From positions 11,280,790 through 11,344,789 of the forward strand of contig JAKZAN010000002.1 in NCBI GenBank assembly GCA_023053545.1: a stretch of DNA of 64,000 bases. The letters are read 5' to 3'. Shown one piece after another: positions 61,280 through 64,000 of the stretch. The notes under the pieces were generated by a model. The model saw nothing but the letters and a program-made list of their open reading frames with translations. It searched no databases and was not told where the DNA came from. Source of the stretch: Lepidurus packardi (taxonomy: Eukaryota > Arthropoda > Branchiopoda > Notostraca > Triopsidae). How positions within the stretch are numbered: the first letter of the stretch is position 1; every line of letters begins with the position of its first letter. Position numbers and translations under genes: made by a program.

Positions 61280-63867
61280 GACTAGACTAAAGCAGCTTTG
61301 ACTTTTCCCTGATGTATATGTACAAAGGGTTCAGAAGGTCAAGGTGTAAATACCAAATACTCCGCGTTTCTTGATCCTAAACCCATAGTTTGACGTTTTT
61401 AGTTTAAATAGCAAAGTGGTATCAACAAAGTCCTGTCTTGGCAGTTTCAAGGTCAAGCCTTTTTCGCTTTGATGTGGGAACTCCTAACTCAGAGTTAATC
61501 CTCACTGCTTATTATCCTAATCCCAGCTCAGGGAACCCAGAACTCACCTCTGTCTAAATAATACTGTCTAATTTGCGTTTTTCATAGCTTCTACATACTC
61601 ATCAAAGCAATAAACAGCCGAAACGGTAACTCATGGCCCTATAAACCGTAAACCCTTTCTTGTTTGCCTCTCGCAGCTATCTGTTTTCTTAAAAACCGCA
61701 CATCTTTTCCCAGAAATATTCCAGGAAACGTCAAAACACCAGAGAAACTCGGTTTCACGAGTCCCGGAATTACGCCAAGGTCCATCACGGTCCCTAGACA
61801 GACGGCCGAGGAATTGTACCAGTAGTACGGACGTGTGGGTTGCGAGATCCCCCGCTGGATCACCTCGTTTTATACTCTTTATTTACCCAGTTCGTTCGTT
61901 GCTTATCAAGTCTTACGGGAGAATTTGTTCTCGTTTTTCTGAGAAAGAACTGAGCCTGCTATGGGTTAGCTCGTGTAAATCTTGGTTTGGCTTGACGCCG
62001 AATTGCATAAGCATCCAAACGCTCTAAAAGCACCAGATTCGTTTCCTAAAACAACACAAACGCTTCGTGAAACCCCAAATTGTTTTTCTAAATCCATAAG
62101 CACCCCCAAAAAATCCATATTACATCTTTACATGGCGAGTTCAAAGAGACAAAATAAGAGACGTTTAAGAGAGAGAGATAAACTGAGAGTGTGAGAAAAG
62201 GGAAGAGAATATTTTTTTTTGTTGCGGCTATAGAACAAGACACAAGCCCTACCGACGTATTTGGTAGCTGTTTCCAGAAACTGCACATAACAGCAAAAGA
62301 AACTGGCGGCGAACTTGCAAGTCCAACGAATATAGACAGCAATGGTCAGTAAATCAAGCTTTCTATATTCTCCGAGCTCTGGTAGCAACTTTTCCTTATG
62401 AAAACAACAAACAACGGGGCGTGGGATGTTGCTTATCTTTGGATTTCTCACGTATTGCGAAAAGCTGAACGCCGCAGTGATATAACCACTGCTCTTGGAA
62501 TGACAACAGTCGCTACAGCGACGAGAAGAAACAAGTATTGAACCGCGAACCACTGAATTACGGAAAAGCGACAAGATCTTTTTTTAGTTTGCCATTCATA
62601 GAAACCTATTAACAGTGACAAACAATGATCTATTTTGGGAACCTAGAAAATGACGTTGCAAAGCATCTGAGGATGCACAATGGTTATATAAAACACTAGG
62701 CTTTGCTGGATTTTGCATTTTTTTGATTTGACGCGTCTGGGTTCACCCTGTGTGAAGCTGCTTTCGTGTTTTACTCTCGCAAACTCGGCGCCATTACCAG
62801 GACTTTATAAAGCTCATTGGCTAATGAACAAACTCCCGCCGAGTTCTCTGTGTGTGTTATTAAGCTTCAGGGGTCACAGCACTTTGATTGCCTTTTCGAC
62901 GAACGACACTGGCAAGGCAAAGATTACGTATTTCCACCCAAGGACGGCGACGCGACATTTGGCTCTTGACTTTTTCTAACCCAAAAACTAAAATGAAAAA
63001 AGAGAAAATTTTATCTCACTAGACGCTTCCCAGGCACGTTACGCAAAAAATTTCCCTTCCAAATCCCAAGTTTGGGTTTGGGCTTAAAACTCCTTAATTA
63101 CTTGACTGTCACACCGAATTAGGTTCAATATAAGGCCAGTAGAATGGTTAGCAATGTGAATACACAACTGACAACTGACTTCAGAAACTAGTGCTTTAAC
63201 GCCGTCGTAACGCTCACGATTTCACCGCCCCCAAACTCTAATTACTTTTTGAAAGCCTCCCCTGGACTCTGGTTCTTCTCCACTTGAGCTGCGAGAAATT
63301 TAAACGGGGGAAACTGTTAACGACAGAAGGTACATGGAGACACATTTCGCGAAACAGATACTGCGGTGACAGGAAATAACACTTCTCAGCAAGCGCTGCT
63401 TAAATAATGTGCACGGTACCCACATTTGGAAATGTTGAAAAAGTGCCTAAAGCTATATCTTTCTCTCAAGTCCGCCAACGTTGTCGAGTACGCCATTTGT
63501 TTTGTAGCCCTTTCGGAAAGTTTGCCCAGGAGAAGAACGTGGGTAATAAGGCCGAGAGATCCTCAGTGGAAAAATTCCCTGATGCCCAAAGGACACTTCT
63601 TTGGACGAAAGGTAATGGTTTAGAGTATATTTGTGTTCTGTGACAAAAACAACAAAAAAGAGAGATAGATACTCTTTCTATGCTAAAATCGTCCAAAAAG
63701 CACGGGAATCCCGGGGGATTTTTGTGTGTGCCGTGTGCCGCAAAAGACATCGAGACATCTTCTTAGTGTGAATGGGGATGAACCGCAGCAATGCGGGGTT
63801 AGGGATACAGTTTACGACAGGAAGCTAACGGAATACGTTTTGATTACCTCGGTTCTCTCTTCCCCAG

Positions 63868-64000
63868 CTTCCGTCGAAAAGCTTTACGAACGCGGAGCAA
63901 AATAAAAGCCGCCCGTTCAATGGACAACGGTTTTTTCTCCGAGCTGTTATTCATCGTCACTGAGGATTCGGCGAAGCAGAAGGAGATTGAAGTACTTTTA
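63868..64000 (+). CDS. Partial exon of an unidentified gene at the right edge
   Basis: A strong acceptor (GGTTCTCTCTTCCCCAG, ending at 63867) is followed by a frame open to the window end. Its sequence starts FRRKALRTRSKIKAARSMDN and continues FSELLFIVTEDSAKQKEIEV. It could be an internal exon entered in phase 2, or a 5' exon whose translation starts at the ATG at 63920. I do not recognise the family. The other two forward frames close early. Confidence 0.5.

Larger units (their letters stand above)
55200..63867. other. Gene-poor region, possible ANKFN1 5' sequence
   Basis: No exon can be assigned with confidence. The first ANKFN1 exon and promoter may lie here, since the 55075-55199 block is preceded by a pyrimidine-rich acceptor. 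Open frames at 57134-57483 and 57781-58200 lack domains and splice partners. Two mobile elements are listed separately. Confidence 0.4.

Overview
The window is nuclear DNA of a protostome invertebrate. Genes are built from many small exons, most introns are about 45-120 bp with GT-AG borders, and several genes are head to head. I favour a non-insect arthropod, for three reasons. There is a Dorsal-type Rel gene with a dorsal-B-like alternative 3' end, there are arthropod-style IL-17-like cytokine genes, and there is an intact 3-hydroxyanthranilate dioxygenase gene, which the well-studied insects are thought to lack. The species cannot be fixed from the sequence. I saw no tRNA, rRNA, CRISPR array or retroviral element.

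Left third (1-23.4 kb). The 3' part of an SDR-family gene lies at the left edge (+). On the minus strand follow a Rel/NF-kB (Dorsal class) gene with two alternative C-termini (1.8-8.2 kb) and a TTLL15-like tubulin-ligase gene (8.7-10.6 kb). The TTLL gene is head to head with WDR92/DNAAF10 (+, 11.1-12.5 kb). Two tandem, single-exon, secreted IL-17-like cytokine genes (+, 14.1-16.1 kb) share a promoter motif and carry kB-like sites. A large THADA homologue (-, 16.4-23.3 kb) is convergent with the second cytokine.

Middle (23.4-42 kb). A gene-poor stretch leads to a two-exon tristetraprolin/ZFP36 homologue (+) with the C-terminal CNOT1-binding motif and possible AU-rich elements in its own 3' region. 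A second gene-poor stretch holds a foldback MITE. Then come HAAO (+, kynurenine to NAD pathway) and MED28 (+, Mediator subunit).

Right part (42-64 kb). The minus strand is dominated by an ANKFN1/wide awake homologue. Its exons can be chained phase by phase from about 55.2 kb to 42.1 kb. One intron of about 4.5 kb holds a 0.8-kb pogo-like element. Beyond it, 55.2-63.9 kb has no convincing gene but carries a long inverted-repeat element and a 200-bp hAT MITE with a perfect 8-bp target duplication. A single unidentified exon (+) runs off the right edge.

Functionally, a Rel factor, two IL-17-type cytokines and a ZFP36-type mRNA-decay factor lie within about 30 kb. These are parts of one inflammatory circuit in other animals. 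Whether the linkage matters is inference. All exon borders were placed by eye using splice signals, reading phase and remembered family sequences.
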